Assembly: GCF_003286085.1 (NCBI RefSeq)
Contig: NW_020825289.1
Span: 9,424,001-9,488,000 of the forward strand
Direction: 5' to 3'
DNA from: Drosophila persimilis
Lineage: Eukaryota > Arthropoda > Insecta > Diptera > Drosophilidae
DNA: 64,000 nucleotides
Shown here: positions 31,056 through 41,674 of the stretch, piece after piece
Position numbering within the stretch: position 1 is the first letter of the stretch
Layout: each line of letters starts with the position of its first letter
The notes under the pieces: generated by a model
The model's input: the letters and a program-made list of their open reading frames with translations, nothing else
What the model was told of the DNA's origin: nothing
The model's database searches: none
Translations under genes and position numbers: made by a program

Positions 31056-34000
31056 ATGATGATTTTCTATGTCAAATACGCGTTTCTCTTTTGGCTGACG
31101 ATTGGCAGCAACCGAGGTGAACTGCTGCTGATGAGCCAGATCTCAGAGGACAAGACGCTCCTCACGGTGTCCGCCTGCACCCAGCGCTGCCTGGAAGAAA
31201 CAAAGGTGAGCTGCCCCAGGGGATTACTGACACGCTAATCTATTCAATGACCTGGATGTCTTTTTGCAGAACTTTCTTGAGTGCTTCAAGATCTGCAGGG
31301 AGAACGAGGCCAGCGACTATGCTCCGGCAACGGTGCGCAGAATACAGGAGAACTACCAGCTGAAGATGGTATGTCGCACAGAGTCGATGCTGGCCTTCCG
31401 CATAGATTGGGTGCAGCACAGCAGGTTGGAGCTGGGCCAGACACCGAACGCCACGTACATCATCAAAGTGAATGCTGTCAGTGAGGACATTGTGGAGTCG
31501 AAGCTCTTTCTGGTGAGTGGAAGACGTATTGGCGTTCTTTGCTCAACGAATCGATTCCATTGCAGTCAGATGACAACTTCCTGGTCCTGCACTCACTGGA
31601 AGCCTACACTGAGCACAACATTACCGCTCTGGCTGTGCACAGCGATGGCAGCTACTCCGTGATAGCCAACGAGGAAACATTTGGCACCCTGAGGCGTGGC
31701 TATCAGCCCAGCAAGATGGGTGCCGTGAAGCTGCTTGGGTTTGTCCAGCCCCAGGAAGATGGGCAACATATTGCCGCCGAGATAGAGTGGCAGCCCTCTG
31801 CAGGTGGGTGCTTTTTATTTTCTCATCCGCCGCGTCACAATTGTTTGCTTCTCCAGACCGCAACTGTTTCTTCGATCTGGTGTATTATTCAACCGAAAGC
31901 GTGACAATGGATCAGCCTATGCAATTGGAGTTTCGCGATGTAAGTAGCAGGAATGCAGGCGAACCATATGCCTATGTCCCCATAATCACCATAACCTGCC
32001 GTCCACAGCCGCGTCGACTGTACAGACACACCATCGACAGCCTGAAGTTCGGGGAGCAGTACATGGTGGGCGTGCGGACGGTGAACTACTTAAACATGCT
32101 GGAGAGCGACCTGAAGTGGTTGGTAGTGCAGGCTCCAAATTGTCTGGACTGGCATCACTTTAACTACACGCTCTGCGGTAAGCATACCAACCCCCAGAAG
32201 TCGGTTAAGTATAGCCCACTTACCCTCTCCTCCGACAGCACCGACCAAACCGTCAAATCTATCCGTGACACAGGAGCAGTATTTAGAGAACACACTGGCA
32301 CTGAATGTCAGCTGGCAGCGGCCCAGCCACCTGCCCGATTACTACACACTTCACATCCTCGACCTGCACCTGGAAAGCCAAGAGGCGAACTTCACTTTGG
32401 ACGGGAATGCGAGCTACTGCTTCATTCCCATGATTAAGGTGCTGGGATCTAGCTTTGAGGTGCACTTAGTGGCCCATACGGCGGGCGGCAGGAATGCCTC
32501 TGGAGTGTTGCTGGACAAGGCGCCTCGCGACGAGTGGCTGAAGGGTGAGGAGTATTCAGGTCAAGCCGCAATCGTATAACTGATGGGATAACTTCACTTT
32601 GATAGAGGGAAATCTGATCAAGCTCTTGGTATTTGTCATTGTCCCCGTCTTCTGCATCATCATTCTGTGCTCACTGACGTTCTGCAAGCGCAATCGTCAG
32701 GACGCCCAGGCCGTGGACATGGAGTCGAAGGAGAAGGCCAATCAGAACAACTTCCATCTCTCACTGATAGACAGTAGCGGCCTGTTGGTCACTCTCTCGG
32801 CCAACGAGAGTTTTGACTTTGTTGATGAGCTGGAGGTGGAGCCGCAAACCGTGCTCCTGCTGGATGTGCTGGGCGAGGGTGCCTTTGGCCTGGTGCGACG
32901 CGGCGTGTACAAGAAGCGACAGGTGGCCGTCAAGCTGCTGAAAGGTGAGAAAGGGTGCTGAGCTCCTTTCCCGCCGAGAAATGATGTGCCTATCTTCCTG
33001 ACAGATGAGCCCAACGAGGAGGATGTGTATGCGTTCAAGTGTGAGATCCAGATGCTTAAGGCGGTGGGCAAGCATCCCAACATCGTGGGCATCGTGGGCT
33101 ACTCGACGAGGTACAGCAATCGCATGATGCTGCTCATCGAGTACTGCAGCCTCGGCAGTCTGCAAAACTTTCTGCGGTGAGTGGAATGGCATGCAAAGCT
33201 CTGTCCAAGTCTAATTTGCATTAACCCAGCGAGGAGTGGAAGTTTAGACAGGAGCGCAGTGCGATCCACTTGAAGCAGAAGCACGAGCAGGAATTCGAGA
33301 AGCGGAGAGTGCAACGTCCGAAACGTAGTCCTTCTCTTGATCTGGATCGGAACATACGCATCGAGGAGATCAACTGTTCCATGCTGTCCACCGTGGAGGA
33401 GGAGTCCGACACAGATCAGACGCGCACCAGCAACCGCGTGGAGACCTACTCTCTCGCAAGATTCACCAATGCAGCAGACAACAAGTCCTACGGACTCGAT
33501 GACATTGAAAACATTGGAAGTAGCATGACCCTGCCACCATTTTCGAAAGAGTCGAAGATCCAGCAAGTCGATCCAGAGAAAGGGGAAGGGACAGCGACTA
33601 AGCGAACCTTCGAGAACAAGGAATACTTTGATTCGCGAGCAGACCCTAAGCTAAGTCCCCAACGAGCGCCACTCAAGTACGCGGATTTGTTGGACATCGC
33701 CCAGCAGGTCGCCGTCGGCATGGTGAGTGATTGGAACAGCTGTCTATTGGTGATCAAGTGGCGGTCAAAATATCCTATCTCTTGCATTTCAGGAGTTCCT
33801 GGCGCAGAACAAAGTGGTGCACCGCGACCTGGCAGCACGCAATGTCTTGATCTCCCTGGACCGTAGCATTAAGATAGCCGACTTTGGGTGAGTGTCCTTG
33901 AGGCGTAGTGTTCCCTTTTCAAGCCCTCTCTCTTGCAGGCTCAGTCGCGATGTTTACCACGAGAACGTCTATCGCAAGAGCGGAGTCAGCGGAAAGTTGC

Positions 34001-34583
34001 CCATCAAGTGGCTGGCCCTGGAGTCACTCACCCATCAGGTGTACACCAGTCAGAGCGATGTGTAAGCAGCCTTTTACAGCAGATCGTTTACTTTTCCGCT
34101 GATTCCTTACTTCTTTCAGTTGGTCCTTTGGTGTGCTGCTCTATGAGATTATGACCCTCGGCGGAATGCCCTATCCATCTGTATCGCCCGGCGACCTGCT
34201 CCAGATGCTGCGCCAGGGCCACCGCATGAAGCGGCCGGAGGGCTGCACACACGAAATGTATGTCTAAACACTAAACTCCATTGAATCTCCACTGCCAACT
34301 GGCTTTCGCCCACTTCTCTAGGTTCGGTCTGATGAAGAGCTGCTGGAGCTCGATACCCTCCCACAGACCCACATTCACCGGTCTCAAAGAGCGTCTGGGT
34401 GGGATGATTCTGGCCACCAACGAAATGCCGCTTCGCCTGCAGAAGCAAGCAGAAGCCAAGTCCAAGTCAAAGGCAGAAACACAGCCCGAGCCAGAGGCAT
34501 GTGGCATCATGCACAGTAGCAAAGGGGTGCCGGAGCAGGAGCTGCCCAAGGATGCAGAGACTTACTTGGAGCCTTTGAACTAG
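31056..34583 (+). CDS. tor: torso, receptor tyrosine kinase of terminal patterning
   Basis: Torso binds processed Trunk or PTTH and signals through Ras/MAPK at the embryonic poles and in the prothoracic gland. Thirteen exons: 31056-31205, 31270-31512, 31566-31803, 31857-31939, 32009-32177, 32239-32544, 32606-32944, 33005-33176, 33230-33722, 33793-33887, 33939-34061, 34120-34257, 34322-34583. They encode 936 residues (923 in D. melanogaster). A signal peptide ([18 protein letters not shown]) and a Cys-containing ectodomain lead to the transmembrane segment at about 403-423. The kinase has GEGAFGLV at 486, VAVK with Lys506, HRDLAARN with Asp743 and DFG at 761-763. A long hydrophilic insert lies at about 585-725. 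The protein ends EPLN. Confidence 0.97.
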
Positions 34584-34714
34584 TGGGATAACATCAGACG
34601 AAATGGAGGTCATTAAGCACGCAAATTAATGCGTTTAATGTGCAATATGATATGATATGAATCAAATTCAGACAACGCTGAGAAGCAGCTACGAGTAGAT
34701 TACCTCTTATTTGA

Positions 34715-34720
34715 AATAAA
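34715..34720 (+). terminator. Polyadenylation signal AATAAA, torso
   Basis: Canonical AATAAA about 130 bases after the torso stop codon. Confidence 0.7.
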
Positions 34721-34989
34721 CATTGAAATCAGATTCAAGAGAACCTGAGGCTCCAACCATTGCTGTGCCATATCTGTCAACAGCTTTGCGGGCAAGTGCT
34801 CCTCGAAGCTAAATCAATTCTAATCATTCCCAAACGTTTGATTCGATTCTTCAATGGTGTGTAGATCTAATTGTTTGGGCCCCTTTGGACATTGATCGTT
34901 AAGCTCTTGAAAGCTATCAAAATTTGAAAAAAATCAGTACAAAAACCCCTTCAGACCTCTGCTTAATCCTAATATCAAGATCCTTCACG

Positions 34990-36000
34990 ATGTGCAACTT
35001 CTGCAGCCAGCAAGAGAGCCCCTGTCCGCAGATTCCCTACGCTTGTCCGAACTGTCCGGTACGGGACATCACCAGGAGTTGTTCGCTGCAGCGGAGGACC
35101 ATCAACCGAGAGCATCTACTGCCGGACAAGAACAGGCCATACCCGAACCAGTGCGACACGATGCCCGAGAAATGGCTGGAGCTGAACCGCAGGCTGATCG
35201 CCACGATGGCCGAGAAGATGCATCGCTCAACGCAGACCATCCACTACATGCTGCTGCGCCTGCTTCACGCCAACTACGCCGGTGTCTTGCAGATCGTTCG
35301 CAGGCGACGGGCGTACAAGGTTCCGATAAGTGGCTACCCGGACGCCCTTTTCTCCAACTTCTCTCTGTTCAACGATCTGGGATATATCACCATTCCAATG
35401 GCTCCGGAGGCTGTCGGCAAGCTGATGCGGATGATGCAGGACTATGTGTCCCAAATGCAGCTGCTGAACCGCCAGTATAAGTGGTTCAGAAACGGCCAGG
35501 ACAAGGGCGACCTGGTGGGCCTGCTGGGGAAGCAGGACGAGCTGCTGAAGCTGCTTCGTGCCCTGTTTAGAGACAGCGACTCGACGTTCATAAAGGATAT
35601 GCTCAAGACGCTGCTCTATCTGGATCTGTTCGTTGTTTTCGGCAAGTGGACGGTGGATCGAAAGCGCTCCAACATGATAAGGGGTATCTCAGACCTGTAC
35701 GCGGGCGTAGCGGGCTCAAAAGCCCAGATCCCGACTCGTTCTCCATTGAAAGTTACTGCAGAAAAGATGGCAAATCCCCCAATTTGCTCGGCATATAAAA
35801 CAGCAGATCCGGAGACCAGGACCATGGTAGCAACACCCAAGCCATCGCGAGACAACGAGCTCCTTAAGATCTTCAAAGAATATTTGGAAACCAGGAAGGC
35901 TCCGTCGGAAGACTTTATTCTGCCGTTCGGCAAAGCTCGTCTGACCCAAGTTCACGAAAGTCGCAGCAACAAGACCACCCACCGAAGAAGCGTAGAGTAA
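34990..36000 (+). CDS. Uncharacterised intronless gene, 336 aa, Cys-rich N-terminus
   Basis: The first ATG in frame is at 34990 (MCNFCSQQESPCPQIPY); the frame is open 22 codons further up but only from a TTG. The N-terminus has two CxxC pairs (CNFC, CPNC) and four more cysteines within 31 residues, which could bind zinc. The middle is helical and basic-hydrophobic (WLELNRRLIATMAEKMHRST; LLRLLHANYAGVLQIVRRRR; LLKLLRALFRDSDS). The tail is basic and probably disordered (THRRSVE). It lies 0.4 kb after torso on the same strand, with AATAAA at 36146-36151. I recognise no family. Codon use is typical of fly genes, so it is very likely real; a single exon and these features would suit a lineage-restricted gene, but expression cannot be inferred. 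Confidence 0.85.
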   Translation: MCNFCSQQESPCPQIPYACPNCPVRDITRSCSLQRRTINREHLLPDKNRPYPNQCDTMPEKWLELNRRLIATMAEKMHRSTQTIHYMLLRLLHANYAGVLQIVRRRRAYKVPISGYPDALFSNFSLFNDLGYITIPMAPEAVGKLMRMMQDYVSQMQLLNRQYKWFRNGQDKGDLVGLLGKQDELLKLLRALFRDSDSTFIKDMLKTLLYLDLFVVFGKWTVDRKRSNMIRGISDLYAGVAGSKAQIPTRSPLKVTAEKMANPPICSAYKTADPETRTMVATPKPSRDNELLKIFKEYLETRKAPSEDFILPFGKARLTQVHESRSNKTTHRRSVE

Positions 36001-36145
36001 TCATGAGAGGCGCCTGCTGGCGATGGCGGCTGCCCCAAACGTTTGCTACGTTTTGTGGTAGCTGCTGTTGCCATCGGCTGCCTCCTGTAGAAATGCAGTT
36101 TGTACAGTTTTGTGGTTGTCCCATCGGAATTTAGTTTAAATTTGA

Positions 36146-36151
36146 AATAAA
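36146..36151 (+). terminator. Polyadenylation signal AATAAA of the 34990-36000 gene
   Basis: Canonical AATAAA 146 bases after the stop codon. Confidence 0.7.
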
Positions 36152-36477
36152 CTTGTGTAAAGGTGTACAAAGAGAATGCTATGGTCAAGCAAACAACTAG
36201 CTATCTAGTTCTATAGTTTTCCCCACTCATACGCCCCAACGAAATTCTCATAATTCATTTAATATCTATATAATCATCACACCAGAAAGAACCCACAAAG
36301 GACCTCCGACTCCAGCTAAACATCAGGATTGTAGAAAGAAAGACGTACGTATATGTACTTATAAACACGTAGAGTTAAGGTATAATATAAGTGTAGATCG
36401 TTGAATGGGAGAGGATCCATGGCTGCCAAAGGATTCCCATTCCTTCTTTGGACTGCGTGAGGCAACAGGTATCGGGG

Positions 36478-39400
36478 CTAATTTCGTTTAAATCCCAGGC
36501 CGAGTATATTCCGTGCCTGTGTGGAGGAGAAAGAAGTTGAAGAGTGAGTGAGCGTCGGAGATCGCGGAGGTCGGCGGGTTCCTCACCGTTATGAAGGCCG
36601 AGTTGAAGGAACGTTGAAACGTGTGCGTCATGCCCTCGGTCTGGGAGAGGGCCATTTGCAGCTGAACGGCCTCGTCCATGCGGTTCTTGAGGAACTCCCA
36701 CGTCTGGACGTTGCCAGCGGAGGTGTCCTGCAGCAGGTACAGTTCGGTCATCTTCATGATGGTCGCCAAGCCAATGCGCCGCGTGTACCAGCCAAACTGC
36801 AAGGATAATCACTCAATCAAAACTCTTGGGATCACGATTACTCGCGCCAACTCACGTCCACGGATCGATCGCCCGAGTAGTAGCAGATGTCGTCCACCAG
36901 GGTGAGCACCTGGGCCAGCGCCGTCGACGCGTGCTGCGGTTGTGCTATCAGTGACATCGCCTGCGGCCATTGAGCTTTGTACGGCGCGATCATCTCCATA
37001 CGCTGACGCACCGCCTGCACCAGGAAGTCGAGCGGATTCTCGACCTCCTGCTGGCCCTTGCTCGTCTTCTCCTTCAAGCTCTGCACCAGCTGCGCGTTGC
37101 ACCTGCCGTTGAAGTGGGAGACGAGGGCAAAGCCACCTTCCGGGAACATGCCATGGACCACGCTGGGGTAGCCGCACTGCTCGGCACCGAGGACAATGGC
37201 CTGCCTTGTCCAGCCGTGCTGAGGCACATGCTCCAGGGCCGCATCGAGTATCTTGTCGCGTATGGCATCCACCTTGGCCTGCTTAGCGGTCTGCTCTGCA
37301 GACTCTTGGTGCTTGCCACCTGCTCCTCCTGCTCCCCCACTACCGGCCTCATTTTGTGTGGCTTTTGCTGCCGCCTCCTCCGCGGCATCCCGCTCCCTTT
37401 CCAGCTGTTCCTCGCGTGCCCGAAAGTCCTCCAAGCTGGTGCTGCCGGTGGTCTTGTCCGTGGCATCTTTGGCATAGCCGCGCGCCAGAGATGCAGCAGC
37501 CAGGGGCAGCTGTCTGTGCAGGGAGGCCAGGTGACAGGTCTGTGCATCTGAAAATAGAAGAAGCCACACACAGGCAGGCATGAGCCCCGAATTAAAGTCA
37601 TGGACAGGACGGGCAGACACAGAGCCAGCCTCTGTGGCCAATTGATTAGCACACTCAGTAGCTCCATTTGCCATTTGCCATTTGCCGGCCAATTATCGCC
37701 CCGGAGATCCCCCAACACACCACACAGTTCGCTTGTTCGTTTCAGTTTCGGTTTCTAATCTGTTTACACATACAATTAGTTTACGCTATCATTTCGCTTT
37801 CGTTATGGACACAAATGTATAAAGTTAAGAGCCTAAACGGGTTCTGTGGCTGGGGCCGGGGTCAGGACTGGGCCCGCGTCTTGGAGGAGTTTGCGCTGGC
37901 GGGCGGTCTGCTCGATTACCTCGTTGGCGCGCACATAAATCGACAGGAGCCATTCCAGGCTGGTGATAGAGCTGGTTAGCACGTCGAGCTTCTCCTGGCG
38001 CCCGATGTCGGGCAGACTGCTGTCGCCTTCGCCGGCAATGCCGCTGTTGGTGATGTTTACGGCCAGCATTTGCAGCTGCTTCTTCATGAGGGCGTCGTCC
38101 GAGGCACTCTGGCCGTTCTCCACGCGCTCCTTGTACGCCTTGTAGTGGGCCATCGAGAAGTCCAGGGCCGTGCCCAGGGGCACCAGCAGACGCTTTTCGA
38201 TCTCTGGCAGAATGTCCCAGAATCCGGTGACGTTGCGCCTGTCGCTCAAGGCAAAGTACCGCAAGATGTTGATGGCGTTGCAGATCCGATCGGCGTGCAG
38301 CAGCAAATCCGACTTAACGTCGTTGGGCAGCACGCAGACGCACAGCATCAGCATTTCCCTGAAATGCTTGCCGCGGAATTCGGATGGCATCGCGACGCCG
38401 CTCCTTATGTGGGCCATCAGGGCCTTGTCCACTAGGTCCTTGAACATGGCACTTAGGTAGCCCATCAGGCCGTCGTGCTGTAGCGTCTCCAGCAGGTTCT
38501 TAAGGATCAGGCACTTTCCCTGGTCATCGAACGCCAGTATGTAATGCCGGAGCACGTGCAGTCCCAGCTGACGCAATCCCACCTGCGGCGAGTAGCCGAC
38601 AATCTTGCAGAGCTCATCGCAGAATCGCTTATGGACGTCCAGCTGCAGCGAGAAATGGGGCACCGATGCGCCGCCGCGATTGATCAGCACGTGCTCGAGG
38701 AGGCGCAGGCCGCAGTGCTGCAGCGGTGGCTCCGGCTGCCGGAGCAGCTCAACCACCAGATAGAGGCTCGACTCGAACAGGAAGAGCGGCGAATAAATCT
38801 TGGGTGTTGTTGGCGGCAACAAGTCGCGCACGAAGAGGGCGTGGTAGTACATGGCCATGGCATGCAGGGGCATCATATCCTCGATGAGGAACACGTTCTG
38901 GCCAGTCATCTCGTAGACGCCTTTTGCGGCGTTCAGTTTGCGCTCCCAGCGGGCGCGCTTCTCCACCAGGGCAAGCAGATAGAAGGGGTCGCCGCCCATG
39001 GACTTGGTGACCTCCTGGGTGAGGTTCTTTACCACCTGATGGACGTAGGTGTGGGTCAGGTCGTCCTTCACGTAGCTCATCTCGAGAAGGGCCAGTGGCT
39101 TGCCCAGAAGCTGCACTAAGAAGCAGGTGAGCGCGTTGCGGCGTGACATAGTGGAGTGGCGAAAGATGTGGGGGTCGGGACGGGGGTCCCGCTGAAGAAT
39201 GTCCACGAGCAGCGGAGCCTCGAACAGGCCGACGGTGATGTAGTGGGCCAGTAGATCCTCCACCTGCTTATCCTGCTCCACGAGGCGGCCCGCAGCCTCG
39301 TCGTAGCCCTCGCTCAGATATTCCGGCAGCGGCAAATCCTTCAGGCGCGTGAACACGCTCTGCAGACACCACATCACCGCCTGAGGCTTGTCCTGGCCCT

Positions 39401-40065
39401 GGCGCACAAGGATTACCTGCAAAGCGCGCAGGTATGCCGCGAACACCGCGTGGCTTCTGCTCTCCTCGATCTTCTCCATTAGCTCCATCATCATCTCCTG
39501 CACCGGGGCGTGCTCGGCGAGCAGTTTCAGCAGCTCGTTGGCGCAATCGAAGAGCTCCGGCTCCCGACCATTGACCTCGTCCACCAGGTTGACCACGCAA
39601 ATATCGTTGTATATGTCCATGGCGATGAGCGGCATGTGCTGTATGTTCCTGGACGCCTCGTTCGGGCTCTGGAAGAGCATTCTGACGCCGTCGTATGCCT
39701 TCTCCAGCAGAAGCTGCTTGATAAGCCTCAGCAGGTTAGCTGCCGCGGCATTTGCCTCGATAGCCGGCTCCATGTCCACGTTTAATTTTCACAAAGTTCA
39801 CACAATTTTTTTTAGAGTAATACTGACAAATTTTACTACACAAATCTCTAAAAAACAATGACCCGGCGGCATCCCCCTCACACTTCTCGATCGTAAACAG
39901 CTGTTCACCGCTTCTCTTTCGTAATGGCCGAGCACTGAATTGAATGGCGCGAAATGTGGCTTTGGATGTGATAACAGGCGTGTGGCTAGGGACGGATTAC
40001 TTACGAAGGGGCAGCAGGAGCTTCTGTAAACGAAATAGTTTCTGCAAACAGCGCACGTTTGCCAT
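36478..40065 (-). CDS. Coq9: Coq9, ubiquinone-biosynthesis lipid-binding protein, with a distant first exon
   Basis: COQ9 binds quinone lipids and supports the COQ7 hydroxylase on the mitochondrial inner membrane. Exons: 40065-40005, 37547-36856, 36796-36587, 36516-36478; 333 residues. The family core is clear: ILDAALEHVPQHGWTRQAI, QWPQAMSLI, LVDDICYYSGDRSVD, FGWYTRRIGLATI, TELYLLQDTS and TWEFLKNRMDEAVQLQ. Exon one encodes MANVRCLQKLFRLQKLLLPL, a classic amphipathic presequence, and ends in phase 1 at C|GTAAGT, exactly what the exon at 37547 (TTTTCAG|AT) requires. The joined targeting segment ends near LARGYAKD. The 2.46-kb first intron contains the glomulin-like gene on the same strand. The three downstream exons are certain; the first exon is strongly inferred. 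Confidence 0.88.
37833..39779 (-). CDS. Glomulin (FAP68/YAP-binding) homologue, intronless, 648 aa
   Basis: Glomulin is a HEAT-like helical protein that, in mammals, binds RBX1 and inhibits cullin-RING ubiquitin ligases. The single-exon frame begins MDMEPAIEANAAAANLLRLI. It aligns by eye with human glomulin (594 aa) in several blocks: YILAFDDQGKCLILKNLLET, DVKSDLLLHADRICNAINIL, RYFALSDRRN, GFWDILPEIEKRLLVPL and DFSMAHYKAY. The C-terminal RBX1-binding part is thus conserved. The gene lies wholly within Coq9 intron 1, its ATG 226 bases after the Coq9 exon-one donor. A shared promoter or alternative splicing of one primary transcript is therefore likely. I do not assign a fly symbol. Confidence 0.9.
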   Translation of the reverse strand: MDMEPAIEANAAAANLLRLIKQLLLEKAYDGVRMLFQSPNEASRNIQHMPLIAMDIYNDICVVNLVDEVNGREPELFDCANELLKLLAEHAPVQEMMMELMEKIEESRSHAVFAAYLRALQVILVRQGQDKPQAVMWCLQSVFTRLKDLPLPEYLSEGYDEAAGRLVEQDKQVEDLLAHYITVGLFEAPLLVDILQRDPRPDPHIFRHSTMSRRNALTCFLVQLLGKPLALLEMSYVKDDLTHTYVHQVVKNLTQEVTKSMGGDPFYLLALVEKRARWERKLNAAKGVYEMTGQNVFLIEDMMPLHAMAMYYHALFVRDLLPPTTPKIYSPLFLFESSLYLVVELLRQPEPPLQHCGLRLLEHVLINRGGASVPHFSLQLDVHKRFCDELCKIVGYSPQVGLRQLGLHVLRHYILAFDDQGKCLILKNLLETLQHDGLMGYLSAMFKDLVDKALMAHIRSGVAMPSEFRGKHFREMLMLCVCVLPNDVKSDLLLHADRICNAINILRYFALSDRRNVTGFWDILPEIEKRLLVPLGTALDFSMAHYKAYKERVENGQSASDDALMKKQLQMLAVNITNSGIAGEGDSSLPDIGRQEKLDVLTSSITSLEWLLSIYVRANEVIEQTARQRKLLQDAGPVLTPAPATEPV

Positions 40066-40138
40066 TTTAGCGCTTTGAAAATGTCAGAATGACTGGAAAC
40101 AGTTTATTTGGTGGGGGGAGTGTTCTAAAGCACTACTA

Positions 40139-40205
40139 CGGTATATTTGTGGCGTTAGGACGGTATATTTTACACGGTATGGCGTTCAGATGGTATATTT
40201 TGCAC
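40139..40205. repeat. Repeated GGTATATTT motif, part one
   Basis: CGGTATATTTG, CGGTATATTTTAC and TGGTATATTTTGC, with a shorter CGGTATGG between them, are spaced about 25-35 bases apart upstream of Coq9 exon one. A second pair lies at 40757-40785. The motif copies are near-identical while the spacers differ, as in clustered protein-binding sites. Confidence 0.65.
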
Positions 40206-40369
40206 GACGTCCGTATTTTTCCCAATTTATCGAAACATTTTTTTTTCAAGTGTGGCGGTGAAAAATTATTTTAAAGTTTGTGTTACGAACAATTGTTCTC
40301 TTTGGGGCAAGGCCGGCTAGCCAGTCTCAGTTTATTTTAAGGTTCAAAGCAGCTTGAAAAACAGAATTT

Positions 40370-40760
40370 TAACTTTATTTATGGAAATAGGGTATACAAA
40401 TGTCCTTATAGGCATAGCTGAACTGGTTGACCTGCAACAATACGTAACATTCCATACACACTTACGTTTTGATCCGTACACACTTACGGTTTATGTTTTG
40501 ACTTTATTGGTTAAAACCTTATTTTAGAAAAAATGCAAGAAAAATAAGTACTGAGTACTAGCTAATCGTGTAGAAAATTGGTGTATAAATCGGATTAAAC
40601 TATGTGTTTAGCTAGGAAGTCATAGATAGCTAGTAACTCCAAATCGAATATCAAAATCGAGGAACTTACAAACAGTATTTCTTTCCGCGGCTTAACTCAA
40701 GCTGTTCACCTGTTTAAATAGAGGGGGATAAAGTGGGCTAAGGTTTTTTTTCTATCGGTA
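40370..40760 (-). repeat. Dispersed repeat copy (inverted relative to 24.5-kb copy)
   Basis: CAACAATACGTAACATTC followed by ACACTTACGTTTTGATCC, then AAAACCTTATTTTAGAAAAA, matches 62228-62330. Reverse-complemented, CCTCGATTTTGATATTCGAT matches 24755-24775. The segment CTGTTTAAATAGAGGGGGAT followed by AAAGTGGGCTAAG matches 62796-62832. It occupies the spacer between Coq9 and CARMIL. Boundaries are approximate. Confidence 0.7.
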
Positions 40761-40788
40761 TATTTACGGTATATTTTGAAAATAGGGT
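40757..40788. repeat. Repeated GGTATATTT motif, part two
   Basis: TCGGTATATTTACGGTATATTTTG holds two adjacent copies of the same nonamer as at 40139-40205. The cluster precedes the probable CARMIL transcription start region. Confidence 0.65.
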
Positions 40789-41674
40789 TCGGAGATAAGT
40801 GCATTAGCGGAAAATGGTCTCACAAATTTTTCTGTGATGGGCCGGGGGAGAGCGTAGTTTTTGTTAAAGTAGTGCGTTTTTTGCGAACTTCGGGGAAATT
40901 GTTTAATCATAATTTTAAGTGAACTGCGTTAAGTGGAGCCGCAAGAAGCGCGCGTGCCGGTTGTACCCAAAAGTGTTCAGTGGCCAGCTCCTGGTGGCTT
41001 GGAAAAATCCGCGAATGCGGCAAACGAAAAGTGCAGAGTAAATAGAAATTCGAAAATTTGAAAATTGTTGAAATAAATATCAAACAGATAAGTTAACGTT
41101 GGCAGAAAAAGAGTTAAGCGAAACCTGGTTCTGGTTCTGGTTTGGTCTCGGTATCGTGTTCGGGAGTGCCGAGTTTTCCGACCCCGCGAGACGAGGGTGG
41201 AAAACGCGTGAAAAGCGTGAAAAGAAAGGAAAACGGCAGGCAAGGCGTTGTGCGTGTGTGAGCCTGCGAATAATGTGAATAAATAAAAGACGTTGCCAGA
41301 AGGAAAAGACGCAGCGAAAACCCCACGGAAGCACGGAATGTCCGATCAACCATGGTCTTTCGGGGATCGGGATGAGGAGTAGCTACTGCAGAATCCAGTT
41401 TCTGGCTGCTGTGAGGCAAGGCGTCTCGTCAGGATTGAAGTCGAATCGAACCGAAAACCACCGCCGCCACCACCACCATTAAAAACAACAACATCAACCA
41501 TAAAAACAACAACAGAAAAAGCGGAGCCAAAAATCTTGGCCCTTTCCTGGCATCACTGCACCCGCCGCCGATACCGCCTGGTTATTCCTGTTTGACTTCA
41601 TTTTCACTCGTTTCGCTGCCAAATCGGCGCTACTTTCGCCACAAAAGATTAAAACACAATTTTCGGAAGGCAAG
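40789..41674 (+). other. CARMIL: Probable promoter and 5' UTR of CARMIL
   Basis: The sequence becomes GC-richer and free of repeats, with several out-of-frame ATGs, leading into the ATG at 41675 (context GCAAGATGTC). The transcription start cannot be fixed from sequence. Confidence 0.5.

Noticed and set aside
37655-37667. A 13-base first exon for Coq9 (MELL, donor GTGTGC) directly upstream of exon 37547
   Set aside because: The phase fits, but the donor is poor and the exon at 40065-40005 offers a perfect GTAAGT donor and a classic mitochondrial presequence in the same phase.
37548-37692. In-frame open extension of Coq9 exon two upstream of 37547
   Set aside because: It lacks presequence character, and a good TTTTCAG acceptor at 37548 marks an exon boundary.
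39268-39600. Minus-strand 110-codon frame and long plus-strand frames across 38.0-39.8 kb
   Set aside because: These are shadows of the GC-rich glomulin-like coding frame.
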